A DNA stretch of 64,000 nt from Crocodylus rhombifer (lineage: Eukaryota; Chordata; Crocodylia; Crocodylidae). Under the pieces are notes generated by a model. It was not told the origin of the DNA. It saw nothing but the letters and a program-made list of their open reading frames with translations, and did not search any database. The DNA is taken from the NCBI GenBank assembly GCA_038503035.1, contig JAVSML010025185.1, positions 299,842 to 363,841 of the forward strand. Reading direction: 5' to 3'. Each line of letters starts with the position of its first letter. Position 1 is the stretch's first letter. Shown here one piece after another: positions 36,126 through 46,804 of the stretch. The position numbers were made by a program, and so were the translations under genes.

Positions 36126-37341
36126 ATCATCAAGGCTCACATTTGTGAGAGCCCGGCAGGACAAATTATGCTGAGGGGAAACCAGCATGGGTTCGTGGCA
36201 GGTAGATCGTGCCTGACCAATCTAGTCTCTTTTTATGACCAGGTCACAAAACGCCTCAACGCAGGAGGAGGGGTGGATGTCGTATACTTGGACTTCAGGA
36301 AGGCCTTTGATACGGTATCCCACCTCATACTGGTGAACAAGTTAAGGGGCTGTGACTTGGATGACTGCACAGTCCGGTGGGTGGAGAATTGGCTGGAGGG
36401 TCGCACCCAGAGAGTCGTGGTGGATGGGTCGATTTCGACCTGGAAGAGTGTGGGCAGTGGGGTCCCGCAGGGCTCGGTCCTTGGACCGATACTCTTTAAT
36501 GTCTTCATCAGCGACTTGGACGAGGGGGTGAAATGTACTCTGTCCAAGTTTGCAGATGACACTAAGCTATGGGGCGAAGTGGACACGCCGGAGGGCAGGG
36601 AACAGCTGCAAGCAGACCTGGACAGGTTAGACAAGTGGGCAGAAAACAACAGAATGCAGTTCAACAAGGAGAAATGCAAAGTGCTGCATCTAGGGAGGAA
36701 AAATGTCCAGCACACCTACAGCCTAGGAAATGACCTGCTGGGTGGCATGGAAGTGGAAAGGGATCTTGGAGTCCTAGTGGACTCCAAGATGAACATGAGT
36801 CGGCAGTGTGACGAAACCATCAGAAAAGCCAATGGCACTTTATCGTGCATCAGCAGATGCATGACAAATAGGTCCAAGGAGGTGATATCGGGCGCTGGTC
36901 AGACCGCATCTGGAGTACTGCGTGCAGTTCTGGGCGCCGCACTTCAAGAAGGATGCGGATAACCTGGAGAGGGTCCAGAGAAGGGCCACTCGTATGGTTA
37001 AGGGCCTGCAGGCCAAGCCCTACGAGGAGAGATTAGAGAAACTGGACCTTTTCAGCCTCCGCAAGAGAAGGTTGAGAGGCGACCTGGTGGCTGCCTATAA
37101 GTTCGTCAGGGGGGCACAGAAGGGAATTGGTGAGTATTTATTCACCAAGGCCCCCCCGGGGGTTACAAGAAATAATGGCCACAAGCTAGAGGAGAGCAGA
37201 TTTAGATTGGATATTAGGAGGAACTTCTTCACAGTTCGAGTGGCCAAGGTCTGGAACGGGCTCCCAAGGGAGGTGGTGCTCTCCCCTACCCTGGGGGTAT
37301 TCAAGAGAAGGTTGGATGTGTATCTAGCTGGGGTAATGTAA
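36126..37341 (+). pseudogene. CR1 ORF2 reverse transcriptase with one deletion-frameshift (D)
   Basis: The first frame (36126-36962) carries LRGNQHGFVAGRSCLTNLVS, VVYLDFRKAFDTVSH, WLEGRTQRVVVDGS, GSGVPQGSVLGPILFNVF, KFADDTKLWGEV (intact catalytic core), NKEKCKVLHLGRKN and ERDLGVLVDSKMNM. Near 36888 the text goes directly from EVI to the equivalent of ALVRP; about 16 bases that relatives use for the LPLYA block are missing, shifting the frame. The second frame (36922-37341) continues [71 protein letters not shown] and ends DVYLAGVM, the normal C-terminus. The endonuclease is missing by truncation. Confidence 0.88.
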
Positions 37342-37436
37342 GCCCAGCACTCTTTCCTGCTTATGCAGGGGGTCGGACTCGATGATCTATTGAGGTCCCT
37401 TCCGACCCTAGCATCTATGAATCTATGAATCTATGA
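36126..37436 (+). mobile_element. Young 5'-truncated CR1 LINE (copy D) inserted in C2
   Basis: It begins inside ORF2 (IIKAHICESPAG) and ends with GGTCGGACTCGATGATCTATTGAGGTCC...CCCTAGC followed by three near-exact ATCTATGA units. It is the best-preserved copy: long open frames, intact FADD and a perfect tail array, all consistent with recent insertion. It interrupts C2, so it is younger than C2. Confidence 0.9.
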
Positions 37437-38469
37437 AGTGGTGGGGTCCAAAGAGCATGGAGCTCAGTGGTTGAAGATAACAGAATAAGGAGCAATGGTC
37501 CCAAGTTGCAGCAAGAGAAATGTAGGTAAGATATTAGGAAAAACTCTTTCACTAGAAGGTTATAAAGAGCTGCAACTATTACCCAGAGAAGTTCTGGAAT
37601 CTCCATCCTTGGAGGTTTTTAAGACTCGGCTAGACAAAGCCTTGGCTGGAATGATATAGTTGGGGGTAATCCTGTTTCAACTAGGGGGTTGGGACTACAT
37701 GACTTCCTGAGGTCCCATCCAACTTTAATTTTCTATGATTCTATATTCATAAAGTTCATACTAGGTGTGTCTACATTTCATAGATTTCATAGACATTAGG
37801 GCTGGAAGGGACCTTGGAAGATCATTGAGTCCAGCCCCCTGCCCAAAGGGCAGGAAGTCAGCTGGGGTCATAGGATCCCAGCAAGATAAGCATCCAATTT
37901 GCTCTTGAAGGTGTTCAGTGTAGGTGCTTGAACCACCTCTGATGGCAGGCTATTCCAGACCTTGGGGGCTCGGACAGTAATTCTTCCTTATGTCCAGCCT
38001 GAAATGGTCTTGTAGTAGTTTATGACCGTTCGACCGCGTCATCACTTGGGGCACTCTGGTGAACAAACGTTCCCCCATATCCTCATTAACTTATAGGTGA
38101 CCATCACATCTCCCCTGAGCCTGCGCTTTTCCAGGATAAAGAGCCCCATGGCTTTCAGCCTGTCATCATAAGGTCTGTTTTCCTGACCTCTGATCATGCG
38201 CGTGGCTCTTCTCTGGACTTCACATCCTTTTTTAATTGTGGGGCCTAAACTGGACGCAGTACTCCAGCTGCAGTCTCACCAAGGCGGAGTACGAGGGGAG
38301 AATGACATCCCGGGATTTGCTTGAGAAGCCTCTATGGATGCAAGCCAGCGTTTTGGTTGCTTTTCTGGCCGCAGCATTACATTGCAGGCTCACGTTCGTC
38401 TTGTGGTCAATGATGACCCTGAGTCATCATCATACAATCATCATAGAAGTAGGGTCAGAAGTGACCTTG

Positions 38470-39900
38470 TAGATCTTCAAGTTCGACCCCCTGCCTGGGC
38501 AGGAGAAAAACTGGGCTCAAATGACTCTAGCCAGGTAGGCATCAAACCTCTTCTTAAGGACCCCCAGGGTAGGAGCCAGCACCACTCCCTTGGAAGTTGG
38601 TTCCAGATCCTAGCCGCCCTAACTGTGAAGTAGTTCTTTCAGATGTCTAATCTAAATCTACTCTCTAATAATCTGTGTCCATTGTTCCTTGTCATGCCAG
38701 GGAGTGCTAGGGGAAACAGTGTGTCCCCTAAAACCTTCTGGTTCCCCCTAGTGAGTTTATAGACTATCACAGGTCCCCCCTCAGCCTTCTTTTGTGAAGG
38801 CTGAACAGGTTTAGGTCCTGCAGTCTTTCAATGTAGGGTCTGCCCGGTAGTCCCCGGATCATGCGGGTGGCCCTCCTCTGGACCCTTTCAATGTTGTCCA
38901 CATCCCTCCTGAAATGGGGTGCACAGAACTGGACGCACTACTCCAGCTGTGGCCTGACCAGCATTGCATAGAGGGGGAGGATCACCTCCCTGGCTCTACT
39001 TGAGATGCACCTGTGGATGCACGACAAGGTCCGGTTAGCCCTGCCAACCGTGACATCACATTGTTGGCCCATGTTCATCTTGGAGTCAATAATGACTCCA
39101 AGATCCCTTTCTGCCTCTTTGCTCTCAAGAAGGGAGTTTCCCATTCTATAAGTGTGCTGCTGGTTTCTACTGCCTAAGTGCAGCACCCTGCACTTGTCAG
39201 TATTGAAACGCATCTTGTTTATGTCAGCCCACTCCTGTAACCTATCCAGGTCTTGTTGCAGTCTTTCCCTCCCTACTAGTGTGCTCACCTCACCCCAAAT
39301 TTTGGTATCATCAGCGAATTTAAACAGGTTGCATTTCACCCCATCATCCAAATTGCTGATGAAGAAATTGAGCAGCACAGGCCCAAAGACCGAGCCCTGG
39401 GGGACTCCGCTGCCCACTTCCCCCCAGGTTGAATATGACCCGTCCACCACCACCCTCTGAGTATGACCCTTGAGCCAATCTGCAATCCATCTCACTGTGT
39501 AGGGATCAATGCCACAGTCACGTAGTATTTTAATGAGGATGGGGTGGGAGATGGTGTCAAAGGCCTTGCTGAAGTCCAGAAAGACTACATTCACGACGAC
39601 ACCTACATCCAAGGCTTTTGTGACCTGATCATAAAAGGCAATCAGGTTGGTCTGACATGACATGCCCCTAATGAAACCGTGCTGGTTGCCCTTGAGCATC
39701 ATCCCTGAAGCCGGCCCATCACAGATGTGCTCCTTGAGGATCTTCTCAAAGAGTTTCCCAAGGATAGAGGTAAAACTGATGGGCCTAAAGTTGCCCAGGT
39801 CCTCTCTCTTCCCTTTTTTGAAGATGGGGACCACGTTAGCTATCTTCCAGTCATCTGGCACATGGCCCAAGCACCACGAGCACTCGTAAAGCTGTGCCAA
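38470..39900 (-). pseudogene. CR1 ORF2 reverse transcriptase, 320-codon open frame with intact FADD, then broken C-terminus (B1)
   Basis: The 38938-39900 frame includes HVPDDWKIANVVPIFKKG, RPISFTSILGKLFEKI, LKGNQHGFIRG, CQTNLIAFYDQVTKALDVG, VVFLDFSKAFDTISHP, GSGVPQGSVFGPVLLNFFI, KFADDTKIWGEV, NTDKCRVLHLGSRNQ and EVILPLYAMLVRPQLE. It stops at 38938 where relatives continue with YCVQFW. Downstream in other frames are LFPLALPGMTRNNG, RFRLDI and QLPREWCWLLPWG; the last is shifted one frame against the LPREVVLAPTLG of other subfamilies and is shared with copy E. The core enzyme motif set is complete, but the C-terminal region and endonuclease are not. Confidence 0.87.
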
Positions 39901-39930
39901 GGGCCCTGCAATAACCCCTGTTAGCTCCCT

Positions 39931-40346
39931 CTACACCCTGGGGTGGAAAGCTTCTGGACCCGTTGACTTGAACATATCCAGCCCCTCCAGAAGCTCTCTA
40001 ACCCAGTCCTCCCCAACCTGAGGTCTGGAGGCGTTCCCCTCGAGTCCATCTGGCATCACAGTGGGGAAGTCCCAGTTCCTGCACAAGAAAAAGGAGGTGA
40101 AGAATTGGTTAAAGAGTTCCACTTTCTCCTCTGGCGCAACCACCAGATTGCCCAGTGTACTTTGCAGGGGCCCCACATTACCCAGTGCCTTCTTCATCCT
40201 CCCTATGTATTTGAAAAAGGACTTTTTATTATCCTTGATCTTGGATGCTAGTCCTAGCTCTATGTCTGCCTTAGCTTTCCTGACAGCCCCCCTACAGGCC
40301 CAAGCAGAGGAGGTATACTCCTCTTTGGAGATAGCACCCCCGCCTT
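39931..40346 (-). pseudogene. CR1 ORF2 linker piece (B1)
   Basis: This open frame, out of register with the pieces on both sides, carries SKEEYTSSAWACRGAVRKAK, DNKKSFFKYIGRMKKALGN, NLVVAPEEKVELFNQFFTS and LLEGLDMFKSTGPEAFHPRV. It is the region between the endonuclease and the reverse transcriptase, matching the corresponding part of copy E. Frame changes at both ends mark it as a pseudogene segment. Confidence 0.8.
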
Positions 40347-41603
40347 TCACTGGGTGTACGCCACCTTTTTGGCAAGCAGGCATTCCCAGACGTCCTTGGT
40401 GAGCCAGGGGGGCTTTTGGACACTCTTGCCCCCCTTGCATCTTGTTGGGATGGACTCCTCTTGGGCCCTGAGTATCGTTTCCTTAAGAAACGACCATTCA
40501 TCCTGGACACTGAGTTCCCCTGCCCTCAAGGACCCCAGGACCTCACCTACTAGTCTCGTCAACTTGTTGAAGTTGGCCCTCCTAAAGTCTAGGGCTACCA
40601 TCTTGCTGCATGCCCTTGACACCCTGCGCTGGATGCTGAATTCCAGCAAGCGATGATCGCTATTGCCCAGGTGGTCAAGAACCTGGAGGCCCCTTACCAA
40701 GTCATTGCCTGTAGACTGATGAAAGACCGATCCAAAGTACTCATTTAATAGGTTGGCTTTTTCCTGGATGTCAGTTGTCAGTTGCCCCATCTGGTTCAGC
40801 AGGGGTCCAATGTTGCCCTTGCTTTTCCTCCAGCTCCCCACATATCTGAAAAAGGACTTTTTATTGTCCTTGATGCTTGAAGCTAGTTGGAGTTCAGTTG
40901 CAGCCTTGGCTTTCCTGGTTTGCTCCCTGCAGGACCGGACCAGTGCAGAATAATCCTTCTTGGAGGTGAATCCTGTCCTCCATCCTTTGTAGGCCTTTCT
41001 TTTTAGCCTCAAGAGGTCTGCTAGGTCCCTGGAGAGCCAAGGGGGCTGCTGTGCCCTCTTGATGCCTTTCATCTGAGACAGAAGAGAATTAACTTGTGCA
41101 TTGAGGATTGCTCCTTTGAGGAGCAACCACTCTTCTTGAACTCCCCTCTCCCTGGGGTCATGGTCCCTTAGGGCCACACTGACAAGCCTCCTGAGCTTGT
41201 TAAAGTCGACTTTCCTGAAGTCAAAGACTTCCGTGTTGCTGACTAACTTACCAGCTTTACAGCGGATGGTGAAGGTGATCAACTCATGGTCACTGTCACC
41301 CAGCTTGCCATCGATCACTAGGTCACTGATTAGGTCATCCCTAGTAGCCAGTACCAGGTCAAGCAGTGCTTTGCCTCCTGTTGGCCCATAGACTTCTTGA
41401 GTTATGTAGAGGTCATCCATGCATGAGAGGAAGCTTTGCAACCTCTTGGATTTTGCTGAGTGATCCTCCCATGAGATGTCTGGGTAATTGTAGTCACCCA
41501 TGACAACCATGGTCCTGGAGCATGCGATCTCAGCCAGTTCCCAGGCGAACTCCTGGTCAAGCTCTTGACTTTGGGTGGGAGGTCTGTAGTAGACTCCCAC
41601 CAT
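40347..41603 (-). pseudogene. Chimeric 418-codon ORF: A2 endonuclease fused in frame to B1 endonuclease tail
   Basis: Codons 1 to about 297 (41603-40713) belong to CR1 A2: VGVYYRPPTQSQELDQ, MGDYNYPDISWEDHS, KALLDLVLATRDDL, SDHELITFTI (intact SDH catalytic motif), DLLRLKRKAYKGWRTGF, DNKKSFFRYVGSWRK, ANLLNEYFGSVFHQS. The text then switches to CR1 B1: TGNDLVRGLQVLDHLGNSDH, RLLEFSIQRRVSRA, VALDFRRANFNKLTRLV, PPWLTKDVWECLLAKK. Two successive SDH motifs therefore occur in one frame. The join is at the B1 insertion point and happens to keep the frame. The B1 part is a 5'-truncated endonuclease. No evidence of expression; the N-terminal endonuclease region is broken upstream of 41603. Confidence 0.85.
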
Positions 41604-41703
41604 TGTGTCCCCTGTGCCATGTTCCCTATGGATTTTAACCCAGAGGGTCTCCAGTCATCCACCCTGGTCACCAACATCAGTTTGCAGGGACACGTAGCTT
41701 TCC

Positions 41704-42049
41704 TTAACATAGAGAGCTACACCCCCCACCCCTTTTATCTACACAATCCCTCCTGTACAGGGTATAGCCATCTATACCCGTGGTCCAGTCATGGGTGGAG
41801 TCCCACCAGGTCTCTGTTATCCCTGTGACATCATAATTATTTGCATTGAGCAGGAGGATGAGCTCCTCCTCCTTATTCCCCAAGCTCCTGGCATTTGTGT
41901 AAAGGCAGGCAAATGTCCCCTTGGGGGGGCCCTTGCCCACAGATTGTACCAGGGCTGGGGCAGGGGTGGGGTCCCTTAAGTGCCTTGGCCTGCTGGCTTT
42001 GCAAGGGTTGCTCAGTGGGCCAGCAGTGGCAGTAGTCCCCCCATCCCCC
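41704..42049 (-). pseudogene. CR1 ORF2 endonuclease N-terminus (A2)
   Basis: The 115-codon frame includes ACLYTNARSLGNKEEEL and DVTGITETWWDSTHDW, the first endonuclease blocks including the conserved Glu of ITETWW, then GYTLYRRDCVDKRGGG where the frame is lost before the VGVYYRPP block of the chimeric frame. It begins at the 5' truncation of A2 (the sequence before ACLYTN is the ORF1-ORF2 spacer). Confidence 0.8.
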
Positions 42050-42309
42050 AAATATGTTACGCTATGTACATGTTACACTATGTCACCATAGCGATGCATT
42101 ATGGTGATGTAGCTTGTCATTACCGCGACATAGCATCAGCAGGCACAAACTGTGATGCCAACACTACGTCACCATAGTGACATGCTACCTCACTACAGCA
42201 CATTGCTACAGCGATATAGCTGCTAAGAATTACTGTGCACTGTCACTTAGTACTTCCTAAAGCAAGTACTAAATGATGGCACAGTCATGGTGGACATGTA
42301 TAGACATGT

Positions 42310-45300
42310 CCAGTGTATCAAACATAACAGATCACATTTATAAAAACAGTAATCCAAGAACAGTCTTATTAAGAACATCACAGAAGTCTAAGGGTCTTCT
42401 GAAGTCTATTCTGAAATGGGTATAAATCATAAAATACCACAAGTAAAAATTTCTAGATACTAAATATAGAGATACTATGATCATGGAATAGTTGAAGCAA
42501 TGTAATGTACTTGGTATTAAAGTTAATAATTTTTTTTAAAACATAAGAAAAAGCATGGACTTGAAAAAAATCATTTCTGTAAATGAACACAAATGGTGAA
42601 TCCTAAACCTAAGAATCTTAAATAATTATGAGGTGCATTTTAGCTCAGGTTTCCCTTCCAAGTCAGCCTCCCCGACCCTCTGCCTTTCTTTCCCCTCCCT
42701 AGCTGCTTAATTGTTACAGTCCCCCTGTTGTTTCTTTACTACTTATTCATGCAAATAGTAGCAGAGACCCCCTGTTCCCATTAGCTGCTGCAGGTAATGC
42801 TCCCAACTCTATTTCCAATCTGTTGTTTCAACAGGGGAACTTCAGAGCATATTTAGAAGGGGAGCTTTGTGTTGAGCATTCATCCTCCTTTTGTTCCTTT
42901 ATGTATGTGTGTTTTGCACACACACCCCTTCCTTCTTCTCTTAATCTTTTTTTTTTTTAATTTTGCCTTCCCATGAACACCTTTATCACTAAACATTTTT
43001 CTCAAAAGCATAAAGGGAAGAGGATAGCACAGTACCACTGCTACATTTAATTTTATTTCTATTTCCTGGAACAGTGCACACTCTTCAGTACCTGTACTCC
43101 TGGATGTCAGTATTTTATTCTACTCTTCTGTTTCTCGCTATCCTGTATTGCTTCAGAAGTCACTCCATCTTGCTTATAGCATGATGTTTGTAGTTTTCAA
43201 AAGAGGGAGATTCAGAACATAGGTACCAACTGGGAGAAGGGTAATAAAATAGGTCTCTAACAGTCTCCCCCTAGTCTCCCTCCGCTAAGTACTTTTTAAT
43301 TTTGACTTTCTAAAATCACTATTAAGTCCAAAGTTTAACTTTTTAAAAGTCAATGGGGTCATCTTGAACGTGATGCCTTTAGAAAGAGCTACTCCTGGAA
43401 AAGTACAGCAGTGGCTAAAACAGTGTAGGAAATTCAGGTCCTGCTATATTCTGCCAAAGCTACAAGTGACAGCAGCGACTTCTTGAAAGCCCTACTAAAG
43501 AGGGAATTACTATAATTTAGCTTTGTGGTCATAGGGGAATATGATACTATTACAAGGTCATTACTGGACAAGTAAGGGCACAACCAATGAAAACTAAACA
43601 GCTGAAAGAAATATTTTGTATCACCTTATAAACGTAGCTCTCTGTGGAAATGTTCTAGTCAACACAAACTTAACTTTGCCCACAATTTCTAATTGTGCCT
43701 TCATCCATGAAGATGACCCCAGACCAATTAATGTGATTTCATTTATCTTTAGAAGAAAATTAGGCAGCTCTGAAAAATACAAATAGTAATATCAAGCACA
43801 AAGTATTCCAAGGCTTAGGTAAAGCTAGACAGGTCTGCATCTCAAGATAAGAATTTTATGTCACTCTGTGACATATTTACAAATGATTTAGCTAAAAAGA
43901 TGTTTAAATACACCAAGGTAAATAGGATGAATTTGGAATTTGTTCAAATATTAAGGGATTATTTATTGGCATTATTGAACTCCTAGTTTTCAACCAGCAT
44001 TTCACCATGTCAGGTTCTGTGTCAACCCAGAATAACAACAAACAAGATGGTGCCTGCCCCCAAAATGGCATCCATTACAACTGGAAGAACCTATTAGTCC
44101 AGAAATGGCTAGGATAATTATTGAAATGCCTCAGACATATTAATAGGAGGTAACTGCAACAATTATGTGACTGTCTTGTTTGTTTTGAAGTTCCCTGTCA
44201 AACACAGTTTTTTCCAATGGGTTTTGTTCTGGTGGGGAAAGGGTAAATGGCTGTATTTCAGAGGAGCTGGCAGTGGTCTGCTTATTGCACTCTTCTCTCT
44301 GGATGGTGCTGGAAGATCTCTTTTCCTTAGAAAGGCTCATTCTAGAAGCTGGATGGGTGGACATATAAACAAGGGACCTGGGGACTGTATGTGTATTTGC
44401 CTGTTTGAGCATCTGCCAGAATGCAACCACTGAAGCCTGCTGGTGGGAAGCATCAGAGCAAGGAAAAAGAGGGAGTCTGCCACTTGGCAACTATTACCTG
44501 CTAAGGGCCATCAGAGAAAAGGAGACCTCTGGGGACAAAAGGGAGTTTTGCTGCAGAGACTGACCATTCCTGCTGAATGAGAGAATGAGAAGTAAGCAAT
44601 GGCTAGATGGGAGAATGAAAAGTAGTAGGAGTGTGTTTAAAACCCTTATGATCTGTCCTCCTCACTTACGCAGTAGTTTTTTTCCCCTAATTATTAAAGT
44701 TGTGGGGGAGGGTAAATTCCTAAATTTAGCTGTTCTTTAATTAGGTATCTCATCTCACAGGGAGATTGTATTTTCACAACTTTGGCCTGTCACAGTCACC
44801 TACTACAGTAAAGCCCTGCAAGATGAGAAGGCCTAACTTGCCCTGATCCAAAATGAGTTGTAAGTAGTCTCCATTTCAGAAGAAGAAGGTCTGTAAATGG
44901 ATTCATAGAGTCTCTTCAGAGTACCTGAAGTGGAAAAGATGCCACCTTTTTCCTAACCTCCCTTAAAAATAAGGTGGCAGCAATTGGCAAGCTCAATCCT
45001 TATCCAGATAGACTTGATGCCTGTGAATGACCATCTGGGAATGCCTATTAATAACAATACCGTGCCATGTAATTTACCATTTAACAATATGGGTGGACAA
45101 GCAGTAAAACAGCACCACAGGATAAGCTCCATAGAGCCTTGACCTCATTCACTGTACCTGTTATTATGCAGCGAATGAGGCAGAACTATAACATCAGGGG
45201 TAGAATCCTATTTCACCTTATTCATCTTAATGGCAGCTTCTTGGCTGTGTAACTGCCAAAGTTGTCACTTTTGTACAATCCAACTCCATATGCAGTGTAC

Positions 45301-46804
45301 ATATAAGCATCCAAAATGCAGTGGACTCCATGCTGTCCAGGTAGGCATGCAGTTCTTTATTCATGTACACTGTGTGAGTATAAATCATAAAATTGTACCT
45401 GGCAGCCACCCATGAGTAGTGGATGATGAACACCAGAAAAGGAGGAAGGCCCTCTCACATTTTCGCCTAATAGTCAAGTGGTTGGGGAACTTGCAGGCTC
45501 TAGGCTCCCCTTAGCCAGAGGGGGTTTGAGTCTGATTTCTTTGATTTAAAGCACACTGCTTTAATTATCACACTACATCGTTAGGTGTTATCCAGTCCCT
45601 GGACAGTCAGGATGGAGCTATGTGGAACTACACAGAAGCAAAGAAGCTAAAGGAAGTTTGTTTGAATGAGCTGAATGCTGCTGGGGAAGAGAGTAGGTCC
45701 TGGCTTCTACCCTGGTTCATGGCATCCAAAGCTCTTAATCCATGTTTTCCAATGAATATTAAACAAAAAAAGTGTAGTGGCTCAGCTTTGATAAGACGGC
45801 TGGATGAAATCTAACCTGTAGCCTGTAGTCATAGCATTATGTTAGAAAAACTCTAGAAGGAGGAGACTACAATTGGGGCTGCTGCTTTCTGGGCAACCAG
45901 CCTAACTATTTGATTAGTCGGCTATGACAGGGCTGTTCACACACCCTGCAGGCCAGAGATCTCAGAGCCACATACCCCACAGATGTCCCACTAAAGTCCC
46001 TCCCAATTGCATTGGCAGACCAGCTTCCCCTCATCTGCACAGGTAATGTGAGCCCATAGAGAGATTGTCTAGAGAGGAGTGAAGTTTTCCCTGTAGGTAT
46101 TTCTTATTTAGTATATAAAAGTTATTCTTGAGTAACTTTTAGTATCTCTTTTCTTTCTTCTTAATGTACCAGCTAAAGGAAAACAGAGCCAGTTAAGAAA
46201 GTATCATAAAATGATCTTGCCTATAATGAAAGCCTTTTACTTTCCAAACGTTCATTATGTTTCACTCAGGTAGTATAGGCAATATATGCACATTAAACAG
46301 TTTAACTTAAAAAGGCAAGTAAGTGAAATCAGATATACTTCAGCACAGCATAACAATGGATAGGTTAATGCATTAATAATCTAAAAGTAATTTTGCAAAG
46401 GGATAAAGATTTATAGGGGGTACATAATGTATTGTGTCTAGTGCTAGGCATATGAGATAATCCGACATGGGAAATTCCTCATTTGGTTACCAGTCCAATT
46501 GAAGTTTACATCTAGTATAATGATTTCATCAATTTCCCATTTCATAATGATCCATCTGTACATTTATGAGAGAGCATGCCATCAGTTTAATCATTCTAAT
46601 ACCTCATCACATTTATTATTTTAATTCATATTAATGAGGGGCCCTCTCAGCAAATGGCTTAATAAGGATTATTGGCTGTTGTTGTTATCTAAATCATTGA
46701 CAGCCCTAATCTCCTGAAGACTTAGGCTGGATAAATACTATGAGCGTCTCTTGGAAAATAGCTTTCAGATATCTCTGTGAAATTATCTAGGCTTGGGGGG
46801 TTGT
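42310..46804. other. Non-coding DNA, largely unassigned
   Basis: No coding signal beyond short ORFs. 42640-43000 contains pyrimidine-rich DNA. A possible tRNA-derived SINE lies at 45469-45545 (separate entry). At 45928 a CAGGGCTGTTCACACA string could be a degenerate hAT end. Confidence 0.5.
45469..45545 (+). repeat. Possible tRNA-derived SINE remnant
   Basis: GTCAAGTGGTTGGGG resembles a tRNA A box and GGTTTGAGTCTGA, about 50 bases later, a B box (consensus GGTTCGANTCC). No full cloverleaf with intact arms could be drawn by eye, so this is at most a decayed tRNA-related retroposon head. Confidence 0.25.

Larger units (their letters stand above)
33838..37745 (+). mobile_element. CR1 LINE (copy C2) interrupted by CR1 D
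   Basis: The 5' truncated start (about 33838) lies in the endonuclease and the element runs through the reverse transcriptase to about 36125. It is then split by the insertion at 36126-37436 and resumes with TGGTGGGGTCCAAAGAGCATGG, matching C1 around 22600, ending with CTGAGGTCCCATCCAACTTT and a TTCTATGATTCTATA tail near 37745. A short direct repeat GAAG flanks the inner insertion, overlapping its tail. Without the insertion it is about 2.6 kb. Confidence 0.88.
38421..40712 (-). mobile_element. CR1 LINE (copy B1) inside A2
   Basis: The 3' end at the left has ATCATCATACAATCATCATAG tail units (reverse orientation) then the reverse complement of a GGTCACTTCTGACCC-type block. The 5' truncation lies in the endonuclease (TGNDLVRGLQVLDH). 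Same subfamily as copy E at 46814-48669. It carries a long open reverse transcriptase frame. Confidence 0.88.
37776..42049 (-). mobile_element. CR1 LINE (copy A2), interrupted and internally deleted
   Basis: Same subfamily as A1. The 3' part occupies 37776-38420 and the 5' part 40713-42049; between them lies CR1 B1. Compared with A1, about 960 bases (A1 14630-15592, the reverse transcriptase core) are missing at the junction, so B1 replaces rather than simply splits that segment. 5' truncation near 42049 falls at the start of ORF2, before the ORF1 SGNH region kept in A1. Confidence 0.87.
37763..42309. mobile_element. Harbinger-type MITE (MITE3) split by nested CR1 elements
   Basis: Only the extreme left end AGGTGTGTCTACA (37763-37775) precedes CR1 A2. 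The remainder (42050-42309) follows it and ends GACATGTATAGACATGTCC, the inverted terminus. The interior differs from MITE1/2: it is built of short repeated motifs such as CTATGTCACCATAGCGATG, GGTGATGTAGC and GTCACCATAGTGAC. Probably a different subfamily sharing the same termini. Confidence 0.5.

Noticed and set aside
45469..45545. Functional tRNA gene
   Set aside because: A- and B-box-like strings are present but acceptor and anticodon arms do not pair convincingly; kept only as a weak SINE-like remnant.
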